From assembly GCA_019638705.1 (NCBI GenBank), contig JAHBTI010000002.1, positions 124,001-188,000 of the forward strand: a stretch of DNA of 64,000 nt. Reading direction: 5' to 3'. A program made the position numbers and the translations under genes. The first letter of the stretch is position 1. Each line of letters opens with the position of its first letter. Below the pieces are notes generated by a model. That model ran no database searches. It was not told the DNA's origin and saw only the letters and a list, made by a program, of their open reading frames with translations. The stretch comes from Bacteroidota bacterium. Lineage in GTDB: Bacteria; Bacteroidota; Bacteroidia; B-17B0; Aurantibacillaceae. Of the stretch, positions 9,211 to 16,606 are shown in pieces.

Positions 9211-10368
9211 TTAATTGTTTGACGATTTAATTAGCTTTATTTTATCTTCCGCCAATTTTTTGCCGAAAGAATAGTCTTCTTTGCTTATAGTGGGTTTTAT
9301 TTCATCTAATTTCTTATCACAATAATTAAAATAAGTTAGAGCTAATTCGCTTTGCCGCATATCATAAAATAGATTTGCGACTTCAAACAAATCATAAATA
9401 CTCATTGAATTTGGGTTGACATTGCTTAATGAATTTTTATAATAATTGATTAGCTTATTTGCTTCTTCTGTAAGATTACTATTATTATAGGTTGCTGCAA
9501 TAGAAAGTATGTCATTTGTTGGCATAGAAAGTCTTAATGATTTGTAATAATTAATCAAATGTTCTGCGTCAAAAAATTGATATTTAAAATATTCTTTGAA
9601 AGCTGTGAGTATTCCTATTTGAGATACAGTTTGGTGTGTTTCGTTGTTAAAATTATTTTCTCTATAAATAATTTTGTCAGATAGTTTCAAATAGGAATTA
9701 AATTTTTTATTGTTGTTATTCCAAACTTCACCACGAACGGAAGAACAATTAAAATAGAAAATATCAGAAGTTAATCCTAAGTTTTTATCGGTTGAACTTT
9801 TGTTTTTAATCTTGCTTATTAATTGTCCCTTGTCATAACTAAAATTTGCGTCTATGGATAGATAAGCATTGAATAAATTCGGTTCTTTTAGCAGAAGATT
9901 ACTAATGAATGTACCTCCATTAGAGTAACCCACTATGATTTTCGTGGGAAGTGTGCGGTACGCTGAATCAACATAAGGAACTAATTTGTATTCAATGAAA
10001 TCCTGAAAATAATCTGCATTTCCTAATTGACCTATCAAAGCTTCAAAAGTTTCAGCATATTCATTTGCAGGAAGAAAATCTTTATTACGGTTTTCAGAAA
10101 TTATGCCTATTACTATCATCGGGCAAATCCCATAGTTTTGAATGTTTATGGTATAACACACATAATCAAAATAATCTCTGTCTTGAGCGTCTAAAACATA
10201 AACTACTTCAAACTTTTTTGTTGGCTCATGTTCATAGTTTTTTGGTGTATAAATCAATACGCTTCTATTACCGAGAATTTCTCCTGCATTTATAATTAAA
10301 GTGTCTGTTTTTTGCGCATAACAATAAAGAGAAAGAATAATTGCAATGATTGTATATTTTGTTTTCAT
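9211..10368 (-). CDS. secreted esterase-like alpha/beta hydrolase
   Basis: 385 residues from the ATG at 10368, chosen over one at 10380 because it begins the signal peptide (MKTKYTIIAIILSLYCYAQ). The core resembles the esterase D/enterochelin-esterase family: RSVLIYTPKNYE, VVYVLDAQD, a nucleophile elbow GYSNGG (Ser near residue 165 of the longer form) and a candidate catalytic His in NNETHQTV. The last ~100 residues are helical and look TPR-like (AATYNNSNLTEEANKLINYY, ELALTYFNYCD). Likely a periplasmic or surface esterase acting on an unknown ester. It could assist siderophore use, since an iron- or cobalamin-type importer lies just upstream, but that is only proximity. Confidence 0.8.
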   Translation of the reverse strand: MKTKYTIIAIILSLYCYAQKTDTLIINAGEILGNRSVLIYTPKNYEHEPTKKFEVVYVLDAQDRDYFDYVCYTINIQNYGICPMIVIGIISENRNKDFLPANEYAETFEALIGQLGNADYFQDFIEYKLVPYVDSAYRTLPTKIIVGYSNGGTFISNLLLKEPNLFNAYLSIDANFSYDKGQLISKIKNKSSTDKNLGLTSDIFYFNCSSVRGEVWNNNNKKFNSYLKLSDKIIYRENNFNNETHQTVSQIGILTAFKEYFKYQFFDAEHLINYYKSLRLSMPTNDILSIAATYNNSNLTEEANKLINYYKNSLSNVNPNSMSIYDLFEVANLFYDMRQSELALTYFNYCDKKLDEIKPTISKEDYSFGKKLAEDKIKLIKSSNN

Positions 10369-10420
10369 AATACTAAGCACGCCAAATATTTAATAATCAA
10401 ACAAATCTACACACAAATTC

Positions 10421-11167
10421 TCACCCCAAAAACCCACCCGCAATTTTCATAAACGCTGCATTTTGTTTGGCTTCCGAAACGGAGATTAATTGCGCTTCGC
10501 CCTTGGCAATTACCAATAGTTTTTGGCAATATTTTAAAAGCAAATCCAAATCGTGAGAGCTTACTAAAATACATTTGCTTTGCTGCGCAGCGAGTTTTTG
10601 CAATAACAAAAACAAATCGTGTTTACTCGCGTAATCCAAAAACGCGCTTGGCTCGTCTAACAACATAATGGGCGTTTGCTGTGCCAAAGCTTTGGCAATA
10701 ACCGTTTTTTGAAACAATCCGTCGCTGAGTTCGTTTACCAATTTGTGTTGGTGTTCTGCAATTCCGCAAACGGCAATAGCATTTTGAATTATGGAAATAT
10801 TTTCTGCGTTCAATTTATTAAAAGAATTGGTGTAAGGCATTTGCCCCGCAGCCACTACATCGTAAGCCGTTAAATTAAATCCGCCGATTTTTTCGGTGAG
10901 CACAATGGAAATTTTTTTCGCCAATTCGTTTAAGGATAAATCCTCAATGTCCACTGCACCGATATAAATTTCTCCGTGCAGCAAAGGCAACAAACCGCAC
11001 AAAGTTTTTAAAAGCGTTGATTTTCCTGTGCCGTTCAATCCTACAATACCAATGAGTTCGGACGAAGTGAAATCCAAATTCAAATGATTAAGCACAGAAA
11101 TTTCCTTGCCTGATTTTTTGTAACCAAGTGTGGCGTTTTTTAGAGATATGTTGTTTGTGTTTTTCAA
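10421..11167 (-). CDS. FecE/BtuD-type ABC transporter ATPase
   Basis: 248 residues. Walker A GLNGTGKST (about 43-51), a Q-loop near LTEKIGGF, a degenerate signature LSDGLFQK in place of LSGGQ, Walker B IMLLDEPS, a D-loop region and the switch His in VSSHDLD are all visible. This is the cytosolic energising subunit of an importer for siderophore-iron, heme or cobalamin. It is the last gene of the cluster, 41 bp after the permease, with a family B repeat arm in that gap. The D in place of the first G of the second signature pair is notable but occurs in this subfamily. Confidence 0.9.
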   Translation of the reverse strand: MKNTNNISLKNATLGYKKSGKEISVLNHLNLDFTSSELIGIVGLNGTGKSTLLKTLCGLLPLLHGEIYIGAVDIEDLSLNELAKKISIVLTEKIGGFNLTAYDVVAAGQMPYTNSFNKLNAENISIIQNAIAVCGIAEHQHKLVNELSDGLFQKTVIAKALAQQTPIMLLDEPSAFLDYASKHDLFLLLQKLAAQQSKCILVSSHDLDLLLKYCQKLLVIAKGEAQLISVSEAKQNAAFMKIAGGFLG

Positions 11168-11173
11168 TCAATT

Positions 11174-11203
11174 AAAATTTGTGTTATTCGTGAAATTCGT
11201 GGC
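11174..11203. repeat. Family B repeat arm (TTCGTGAAATTCGTGGC type)
   Basis: A single arm, AAAATTTGTG then TTATTCGTGAAATTCGTGGC, fills the gap between the ABC permease stop and the ATPase start. It matches the right and left arms of the palindrome at 24481-24542. No second arm is present here. Confidence 0.6.
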
Positions 11204-11208
11204 AGCCC

Positions 11209-12174
11209 TCACCAATGCTTATTCCTAAACATTAAATACATTACCAAAGGCGCGCCGATAAAAGTCGTCATCATGTTTACGGGCAGAGCCACATTTGGAA
11301 TGAGCGAATTTGTTACTGCATCGGAAATCAACAAAATAATGCTTCCCAACAACAGGCACGAAAAAATATGCACTTGTTGTTTTGCCGATGAAAAAATCAT
11401 GCGCGACAAAATGGGAACTGCTATGCCCACAAAGGCAATTGGTCCGCAAAAGGCGGTGGTTAAGCCTGTGAGCAAGGACGAAATTAAAATGAGATAAAAA
11501 CGGCTGCGCGAAAAATTAATGCCTGCATTTTGCGCGTAATTTTGCCCGAGCAGCAAGGCATTGAGCGGTTTGATGAAAAATAATAAAACGAGCAAACTCA
11601 AAATTGCAACAGGAACATAAATCAGTAAATCATTATTCGTTGTGTTGGCAAGCGAGCCCATGCCCCAAATCACAAAGGTTTTCAGATTGTTCGGGTCTGA
11701 AAAATATTCCAAAGCCATTTGCAGCGCGCCGCAAATTTGCGAGAGCATAATGCCGATAAGCAGCAACACCACATTGCTGCTCACTTTTTTGGAGATGATT
11801 AAAATTAAAAGTGTGATAAAAAAACTTCCACCAACGGCACACAACACCACAAAACTTTTTCCCGACAGAAAACCGAATGTTTGCCCCGCCAATATGCCCA
11901 CTGCCACCATAAGCGAAGCACCCGAACTTATCCCCAACACATACGGTCCCGCCAAAGGATTGCGAAAAATAATTTGCAAAATTAATCCCGATACGGAAAG
12001 CGTGCAGCCTGCAATAATTGCCGTAATGGTTTTAGGACAACGGATTTGAGAAAAAATAAAATCTTCGCTTGAAAACGTAATGCTCTGACTTCCTCCATAC
12101 ATCAGGCTTAACAGGCAAGCGATGAAAAACAAAACAAGGAGAAGAAAAAATTTTATGCCGTTACTTTGCAACAC
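11209..12174 (-). CDS. FecCD/BtuC-type ABC transporter permease
   Basis: 321 residues, strongly hydrophobic, with about nine to ten membrane segments. The family signature RNPLAGPYVLGISSGA (about 70-85) and the C-terminal pattern GPIAFVGIAVP, with VALPVNMMTTFIGAP, are those of FecCD/BtuC permeases, which form the inner-membrane channel for siderophore-iron, heme or vitamin B12. Its start is 5 bp from the stop of the substrate-binding lipoprotein, so the two are surely cotranscribed. The substrate cannot be told from sequence. Confidence 0.92.
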   Translation of the reverse strand: MLQSNGIKFFLLLVLFFIACLLSLMYGGSQSITFSSEDFIFSQIRCPKTITAIIAGCTLSVSGLILQIIFRNPLAGPYVLGISSGASLMVAVGILAGQTFGFLSGKSFVVLCAVGGSFFITLLILIISKKVSSNVVLLLIGIMLSQICGALQMALEYFSDPNNLKTFVIWGMGSLANTTNNDLLIYVPVAILSLLVLLFFIKPLNALLLGQNYAQNAGINFSRSRFYLILISSLLTGLTTAFCGPIAFVGIAVPILSRMIFSSAKQQVHIFSCLLLGSIILLISDAVTNSLIPNVALPVNMMTTFIGAPLVMYLMFRNKHW

Positions 12175-12178
12175 AACT

Positions 12179-13396
12179 TTAATTTAATTGCTTGTAATAA
12201 TACAAATCATTTTTCAGTCGGCTTTTCAGTTCAGGGTGAAAAATGAAAATGAAATCGCTTAAAATTCTGTCGGGGTAAATCATGCCTGTTTCCCAATAGG
12301 TGCTGTAACCCTTATTATTAGTGGTTTTTATGTTGTTGTACAAATTTCCTTTTTTAAATGCCGCAAATTCCGAATAACGGCTTTCGTAATCCAACAATTC
12401 CTGTTTTGTTTTTATCATGGCTTGATTAAGCCAAAAATCGGCATTTTTCGCTTTGACGTAAACTTGTTCAAAGCTTAAAGGTAAACTGCCCGCGCTGCTG
12501 TCGTTTTTCCAAATATAATTTGCGGAAGCATCGTTGAGCAATTGCGCCATATAACTTTTTCCGCCGGGCAAATACCACACATCGCCGTATTTTATTTCGC
12601 TGAACACGGTAGGTTGTGTTTGCGCTTGCGAAGCCAAGGTTTTTAACTCCAAATAATTTTTTTCTGTTGCTTTAAAAATACTGTCGGCTTGAAAGTATTT
12701 ATCCACAAAAGCCGCGAAGAATTTTATCCATTCGGCGCGTGCCAAAGGATTTTCTTCCAAATGGTCAACACTCATGGCAACAGGAATTTTTGTTTGCGCT
12801 AATTTCGGCTCAATATCTTTTTCGGGATTGCCCATGCCAAATGAAAAAATAATGTCGGGTTGCAAAGCAATGGTTTGTTCCAGTTCAATGTTCGGGCTTT
12901 TTTGCAATTCAAGGAGTTGTTTTGCTTCAAATTTTTTAATGATGTCGGGATTAATGATATAATCCATGTTGTCAATGGCAGCAAGGTTTTCCAACATACC
13001 TAAATCGTTCAACATATTAGCATAAATGCTGCTTAATGCTGCAATTTTTGTGCAAGGAATTTTTACGGCAGTAATTTTTTTCGGTAAGTTTTTTTGAACA
13101 AGTGTTGTGTCTTTGTAAAGTAAAAACACAGAAGTCGTGTCAAAATTAGTTTTATTGCCGAATAAATAAACTAAGGCAATATCCGCATTGCGGGCAATGG
13201 CAAAGCGTTTGGCGTAACGAATGCTTGTATCTCTTTTGAAATCGGAAAAATTAAAATCCGTTTTTGTTTCGGGGTTTTTGCAGGAAAAGAAAAACAATGA
13301 AAACAAGGTGAAAATTTTAACCACATAGGAACATAGTTTTTTTTGAGTAAACAATCGTGTGGTTAAGAGTTCACATAGCGTGTCGCTTTGCGACAT
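12179..13396 (-). CDS. BtuF/FhuD-type substrate-binding lipoprotein
   Basis: Periplasmic binding protein of the same importer. The core shows the TroA/BtuF pattern: VKIPCTKIAALSS, LAAIDNMDYI, ALQPDIIFSFG, a linking helix and the C-terminal lobe (VFSEIKYGDVWYLPGGKSYMAQLLNDA). A lipobox LFFFSC puts the lipidated Cys just before KNPETK. The start is uncertain. An open frame extends to 13480 (overlapping the kinase stop by 26 nt), ATGs occur at 13420 and 13396, and a GTG at 13324 would give a compact lipoprotein signal. The N-terminal coding sequence lies inside a family A palindromic repeat (13319-13452), which encodes KLCSYVVKIF of the signal region. The listed start is therefore a compromise. 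Confidence 0.85.
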   Translation of the reverse strand: MSQSDTLCELLTTRLFTQKKLCSYVVKIFTLFSLFFFSCKNPETKTDFNFSDFKRDTSIRYAKRFAIARNADIALVYLFGNKTNFDTTSVFLLYKDTTLVQKNLPKKITAVKIPCTKIAALSSIYANMLNDLGMLENLAAIDNMDYIINPDIIKKFEAKQLLELQKSPNIELEQTIALQPDIIFSFGMGNPEKDIEPKLAQTKIPVAMSVDHLEENPLARAEWIKFFAAFVDKYFQADSIFKATEKNYLELKTLASQAQTQPTVFSEIKYGDVWYLPGGKSYMAQLLNDASANYIWKNDSSAGSLPLSFEQVYVKAKNADFWLNQAMIKTKQELLDYESRYSEFAAFKKGNLYNNIKTTNNKGYSTYWETGMIYPDRILSDFIFIFHPELKSRLKNDLYYYKQLN

Positions 13397-13452
13397 GACT
13401 TTGTGTTTCTTTGCGTTCATTTTAAACATAAAATCTATGTGCCTATGTGGTT
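13319..13452. repeat. Family A interspersed palindromic element
   Basis: 134 bp bounded by 18-bp inverted arms, AACCACATAGGAACATAG (13319-13336) and CTATGTGCCTATGTGGTT (13435-13452), matching at 17 of 18 positions. It contains a smaller hairpin, TGTCGC-TTT-GCGACA. It begins 2 bp past the sensor-kinase stop and runs into the 5' coding region of the binding lipoprotein. No transposase is encoded, so it resembles a MITE or REP-like element. Confidence 0.75.
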
Positions 13453-13454
13453 GA

Positions 13455-14429
13455 TTACGCAACATCAAATTGAATTTCAAAAATACTTCCTTTCGGCAAA
13501 TTATCTTTCACTTTTATTTTGGCGTTGTGATGATAGGCAATGTATTTTACAATGTATAAGCCAAGCCCTGTGCCTTTGGTTGCGCGAGTTTCTTCATTTC
13601 CTGCGCGGAAAAAACGTTGAAAAATTTTCTGCTTGTTTTCGTTGGAAATACCAACGCCGCTATCTTTTACGCTTAACAAAATGGTGTCTTTTTGTTTTTC
13701 TAATTCAATGGAAATGTTTTTTTCAGCGGGCGAATATTTTATGGCATTGTCCACCAAATTGGTGAGAATGGAAGTGAAGCCTTGAACGTCCACTTGCGCA
13801 AATAAATTTTCTTTAACAACAAATTTTAATTCGTTTCTGCCGATTTCGTTTTTGTAATAACGGTGTAAAATTTCAGAAACGAGTTTTCCTAAATCTTGTT
13901 TTTCTTTTTTAAAGACAAATTCGCCCGCATCTAAACGGTTTGCTAAAAGCACATTGTCAATTAAAGCGTTTAAGCGTTCGGTTTCCAAAAGCGCGTTGGC
14001 AATTAATTCTTGTTGTGTGCTTTCGTCTAACTTTTGTTTTTGAAGCGTTTGCAGTTGCAGTTTGGTGGCGGCAATGGGTGTTTTCAGTTCGTGCGTAATG
14101 CTGAGAAAAAAATTTTTCTGTTGATTGTTCAGCGCGGTTTCTTTGTCTTGGGCTTGTTTTATTTTATAAACGCCAAATAACATCAGCAACAAAAACACCG
14201 TGCCTTCGCCCACAATCATCACGGTTTGCATGGTTTTATAGTGATGCAGTTGCGCAATTTCCGTTTGTAATTGTTCATCATTAGTGGCAGTCAGCGCAAC
14301 CAATTTTTCTTTTTCCGAAATAATTTGTCCGTTTTGCCGCACCAACAAAATTTCCCACCACATAAATTGCAGCAAAATGTAACCAAACAAAATGGTAAAA
14401 ATGATTATGGTGCGGGATTTTGGTTTCAT
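13455..14429 (-). CDS. two-TM sensor histidine kinase (orphan)
   Basis: 324 residues. Two membrane helices (about 7-24 and 69-89) flank a short 45-residue periplasmic loop without a recognisable sensor domain. The cytoplasmic kinase core is complete: H-box SITHELKTP with phospho-acceptor H113, N-box NLVDNAIKYSP, G1 DSGVGIS, F-box FQRFFR and G2 GTGLGLYI. It should autophosphorylate and pass phosphate to a response regulator, but none lies in this window. It is directly upstream of the binding-protein/permease/ATPase cluster on the same strand, separated only by the family A repeat, so a role in regulating uptake is possible but unproven. Confidence 0.9.
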   Translation of the reverse strand: MKPKSRTIIIFTILFGYILLQFMWWEILLVRQNGQIISEKEKLVALTATNDEQLQTEIAQLHHYKTMQTVMIVGEGTVFLLLMLFGVYKIKQAQDKETALNNQQKNFFLSITHELKTPIAATKLQLQTLQKQKLDESTQQELIANALLETERLNALIDNVLLANRLDAGEFVFKKEKQDLGKLVSEILHRYYKNEIGRNELKFVVKENLFAQVDVQGFTSILTNLVDNAIKYSPAEKNISIELEKQKDTILLSVKDSGVGISNENKQKIFQRFFRAGNEETRATKGTGLGLYIVKYIAYHHNAKIKVKDNLPKGSIFEIQFDVA

Positions 14430-14724
14430 TTGTACTGAATGTAACCTAATTGCTTAAACAAATACCGTGAAAAGTGGTTGTTTTTTGTGCAAATTCATGG
14501 TGTTTTTGGCTGAAAATTATGTTATGATGCGTGATTTGTTTTTCATTTTTAATACATCAAAGGCTTTATCATCATTTCCACCTGTTCTAATTTCTCTTTA
14601 TTCACGATCAATTCCACCTTACTCTTCTTCTATTTATCGGACATGTCCGTTATTATGTCCGTTACCATTTCCATTATTAGTTGTTTCTTTACTATTATAT
14701 CGGACAGAATTATCTTCATGTCTG
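14430..14724. other. 295-bp intergenic region without a recognised gene
   Basis: Between the deaminase-fusion stop and the sensor-kinase start. It is AT-rich, with a perfect 12-bp palindrome CGGACATGTCCG at 14638-14649 and further GGACAT/ATGTCC units nearby (14652-14661, 14701-14705). On the minus strand a 29-codon frame beginning 14719 and stopping inside the palindrome is open, but it has no family resemblance. No promoter fitting TAnnTTTG was clear. Confidence 0.4.
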
Positions 14725-16197
14725 TTATTTCTTCAAGAAGTATTTTGTTCCTCTCTTTTCACCTTCTCTGTCAAGAACTCCCTCATTTACAAGAGCATTT
14801 AAAGCTCTTACTGCTGTTTTGGTTGAACCACCAAATTGTTCAGCATAATCTCCGGTTGAAATTTTACCTCTTTCTTTCACAAATTCAATAATATCATTCT
14901 TACCAATTTCTTTTTTGGCTTCTGCCTTTTTAAATAGAGTTACTTTCAGATACGGTTCGTCGTATTCAATTATTGGTTTATTCACGCCCATTGTGTCTGC
15001 ATAATGGTGCAATTCTTCCATTCCCATATTCCGTTTCTCAATAAACTGCATTTGATAAAACACGTTAGCTATTTTAGGATTTGCACTAAAAGTAGGTGCT
15101 GAATAATCCTTTAATTTCTCAATAGGAATTAATGGTTTTCCAGGACTTTCCACTATAATTTTTTCATCATCAATTTTCACATTGATGTTAGCTTGCTCAA
15201 TAGTATAATCCCGATGAACAATGGCATTGATAATAACTTCTCTTAAAACCTCAAAGTAAACTTCCTTGATTTCTTTCCTTGCCATTGATGAACGGTCAAT
15301 TGCTTTTGGGAAATTAATTTCAAGATAGTTTTCTATTTTATTAGGCATTAATACTAAAGGTCCATCGAAATCCAAAATTTTTGGCTTGTCCTGACCTTGA
15401 GTTTTTATTGTAAACTTTACCAAAGATTGAGGATAAAGAATTTGCGGATTTTTACCAAAAAGCAAAATACCTAAACCTGTTGGGTGTGTTGTTTGAGTTT
15501 TACTGTCAATCCTGATAATATTCCATTTGCGAAGTACACTTTTAAAATCTGCCGAATCAACAGAGTATTTGATATTAAGTTTTTCCCGAAATTTTTCTAA
15601 GGCATCGGTTGAGAAATCTTTTAGTTCAAAACCCTCAAGTGCTTTGTCAAGTTCGGTATAAGTGGGCTCTATATCTTCCTGCTCTGCCAGTTTTGCTCGT
15701 TCAGCCGCTTCTTTCAGAAACTGGTTGTTGGTGGTTAATATTTGCTCTTGTAAATCTTTATCAAAGAAATCAATTTCAATATGGTTCTTTTTCAGAAAAG
15801 CAATGCCGTTACCTTTTACCTTGGGGTCGGGGTCTTCTATGCCCACATACACTTTTTTAATTCTTGCATTTACAATTCGTTCGGCACAACCTAATTTTGT
15901 AACGCTTCTTGCTCCGGGTGCACAAGGTTCAAGAGTGGCATATAGCACACAGCCATCTAATTTGTCGGCTCTGTGCTTGCGTTCCAGCACCGTAAATTCT
16001 GCATGGTCGCCTTGGCGCAGTTCGCCACGATAGGCAAAGTTTATTAATGTGCCATCTTCTTTTGCCAATACTGCGCCTACTTTCGGGTCAGCCCTGTCAG
16101 TATGTTCAGGTACAGAATTATGCATCACTTGAATAGCAAATTCCATAAGTTGCCTTTGGGAGTATTTGCTTCTTATTTTAAATTCTTTTTTTGCCAT
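14725..16197 (-). CDS. deaminase / RecG-Schlafen-type ATP-binding / winged-helix fusion protein
   Basis: 490 residues in three parts. (1) Residues ~10-165: a CDA-fold deaminase like the RibD/dCMP deaminase group, with the zinc and catalytic motif H65-A-E67 and C92/C104 in LEPCAPGARSVTKLGC. (2) Residues ~200-425: the segment normally following an AlbA_2 (Schlafen-like) domain, THPTGLGILLFGKNPQ, then the RecG-C-terminal-like ATP-binding region (HATPase_c_4 type) with REVIINAIVHRDYT, SPGKPLIP and FIEKRNMGMEE. (3) Residues ~430-488: a winged helix (GDYAEQFGGSTKTAVRALNALVNEGVLDR). The deaminase occupies the place where AlbA_2 usually sits. Substrate is unknown; nucleotide or nucleic-acid deamination coupled to an ATP-binding regulator is plausible. 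It lies 46 bp downstream of a small membrane coiled-coil gene on the same strand. Confidence 0.82.
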   Translation of the reverse strand: MAKKEFKIRSKYSQRQLMEFAIQVMHNSVPEHTDRADPKVGAVLAKEDGTLINFAYRGELRQGDHAEFTVLERKHRADKLDGCVLYATLEPCAPGARSVTKLGCAERIVNARIKKVYVGIEDPDPKVKGNGIAFLKKNHIEIDFFDKDLQEQILTTNNQFLKEAAERAKLAEQEDIEPTYTELDKALEGFELKDFSTDALEKFREKLNIKYSVDSADFKSVLRKWNIIRIDSKTQTTHPTGLGILLFGKNPQILYPQSLVKFTIKTQGQDKPKILDFDGPLVLMPNKIENYLEINFPKAIDRSSMARKEIKEVYFEVLREVIINAIVHRDYTIEQANINVKIDDEKIIVESPGKPLIPIEKLKDYSAPTFSANPKIANVFYQMQFIEKRNMGMEELHHYADTMGVNKPIIEYDEPYLKVTLFKKAEAKKEIGKNDIIEFVKERGKISTGDYAEQFGGSTKTAVRALNALVNEGVLDREGEKRGTKYFLKK

Positions 16198-16243
16198 TTT
16201 AAATTACAAATGTTGCTTTCGGGGTTATGTTAGAGAAACTTTT

Positions 16244-16555
16244 TTAATGGCTATAAATTCTTACTGTGCTTTTTATGTCATCAATTCCCCTACTTAAATT
16301 GTATTCCATATCGCCCATTTTATTTTCCACAACATCTATTTTATTCTTCATATTATCTACTTTGTCCTCTACATCATCTACCTTGTTTTCTATATTATCC
16401 ATGCTGCTTTCTATCCAATCTAATCTTGATTTTAAACTACTAATATCATTCTGTTGTTTTAATATCAAGGCTATTAGAAGAGTTAATAATCCAACGGTGA
16501 TAAATTGAAAAAAATCAGTTATCCAGTTTTTAATTTTTGTAAGTCTATTTTCCAT
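16244..16555 (-). CDS. small membrane-anchored coiled-coil protein
   Basis: 103 residues. An amphipathic N-terminus is followed by one membrane helix (about 18-34, FITVGLLTLLIALIL). A strongly charged coiled coil (about 38-90) follows with near-perfect heptads built from MDNIENKVDDVEDKV and KIDVVENKMGDME. No enzymatic motif. The arrangement suggests an oligomeric inner-membrane anchor with a cytoplasmic or periplasmic stalk. It is 51 bp after mfd and 46 bp before the deaminase fusion, so it may belong to one transcript with the latter. Function is unknown. The repetitive composition is real coding sequence: no stops, a proper ATG and a membrane segment. Confidence 0.72.
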   Translation of the reverse strand: MENRLTKIKNWITDFFQFITVGLLTLLIALILKQQNDISSLKSRLDWIESSMDNIENKVDDVEDKVDNMKNKIDVVENKMGDMEYNLSRGIDDIKSTVRIYSH

Positions 16556-16606
16556 AATATTTCTTTGTTGGTTGTCAAAGTAAACAATTTTAATAATACC
16601 CCCCTA

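Noticed and set aside
14467..14802. 111-residue plus-strand frame between the sensor kinase and the deaminase fusion
   Set aside because: It overlaps the 3' end of the deaminase gene in antisense and is Ser/Leu-rich without family resemblance.
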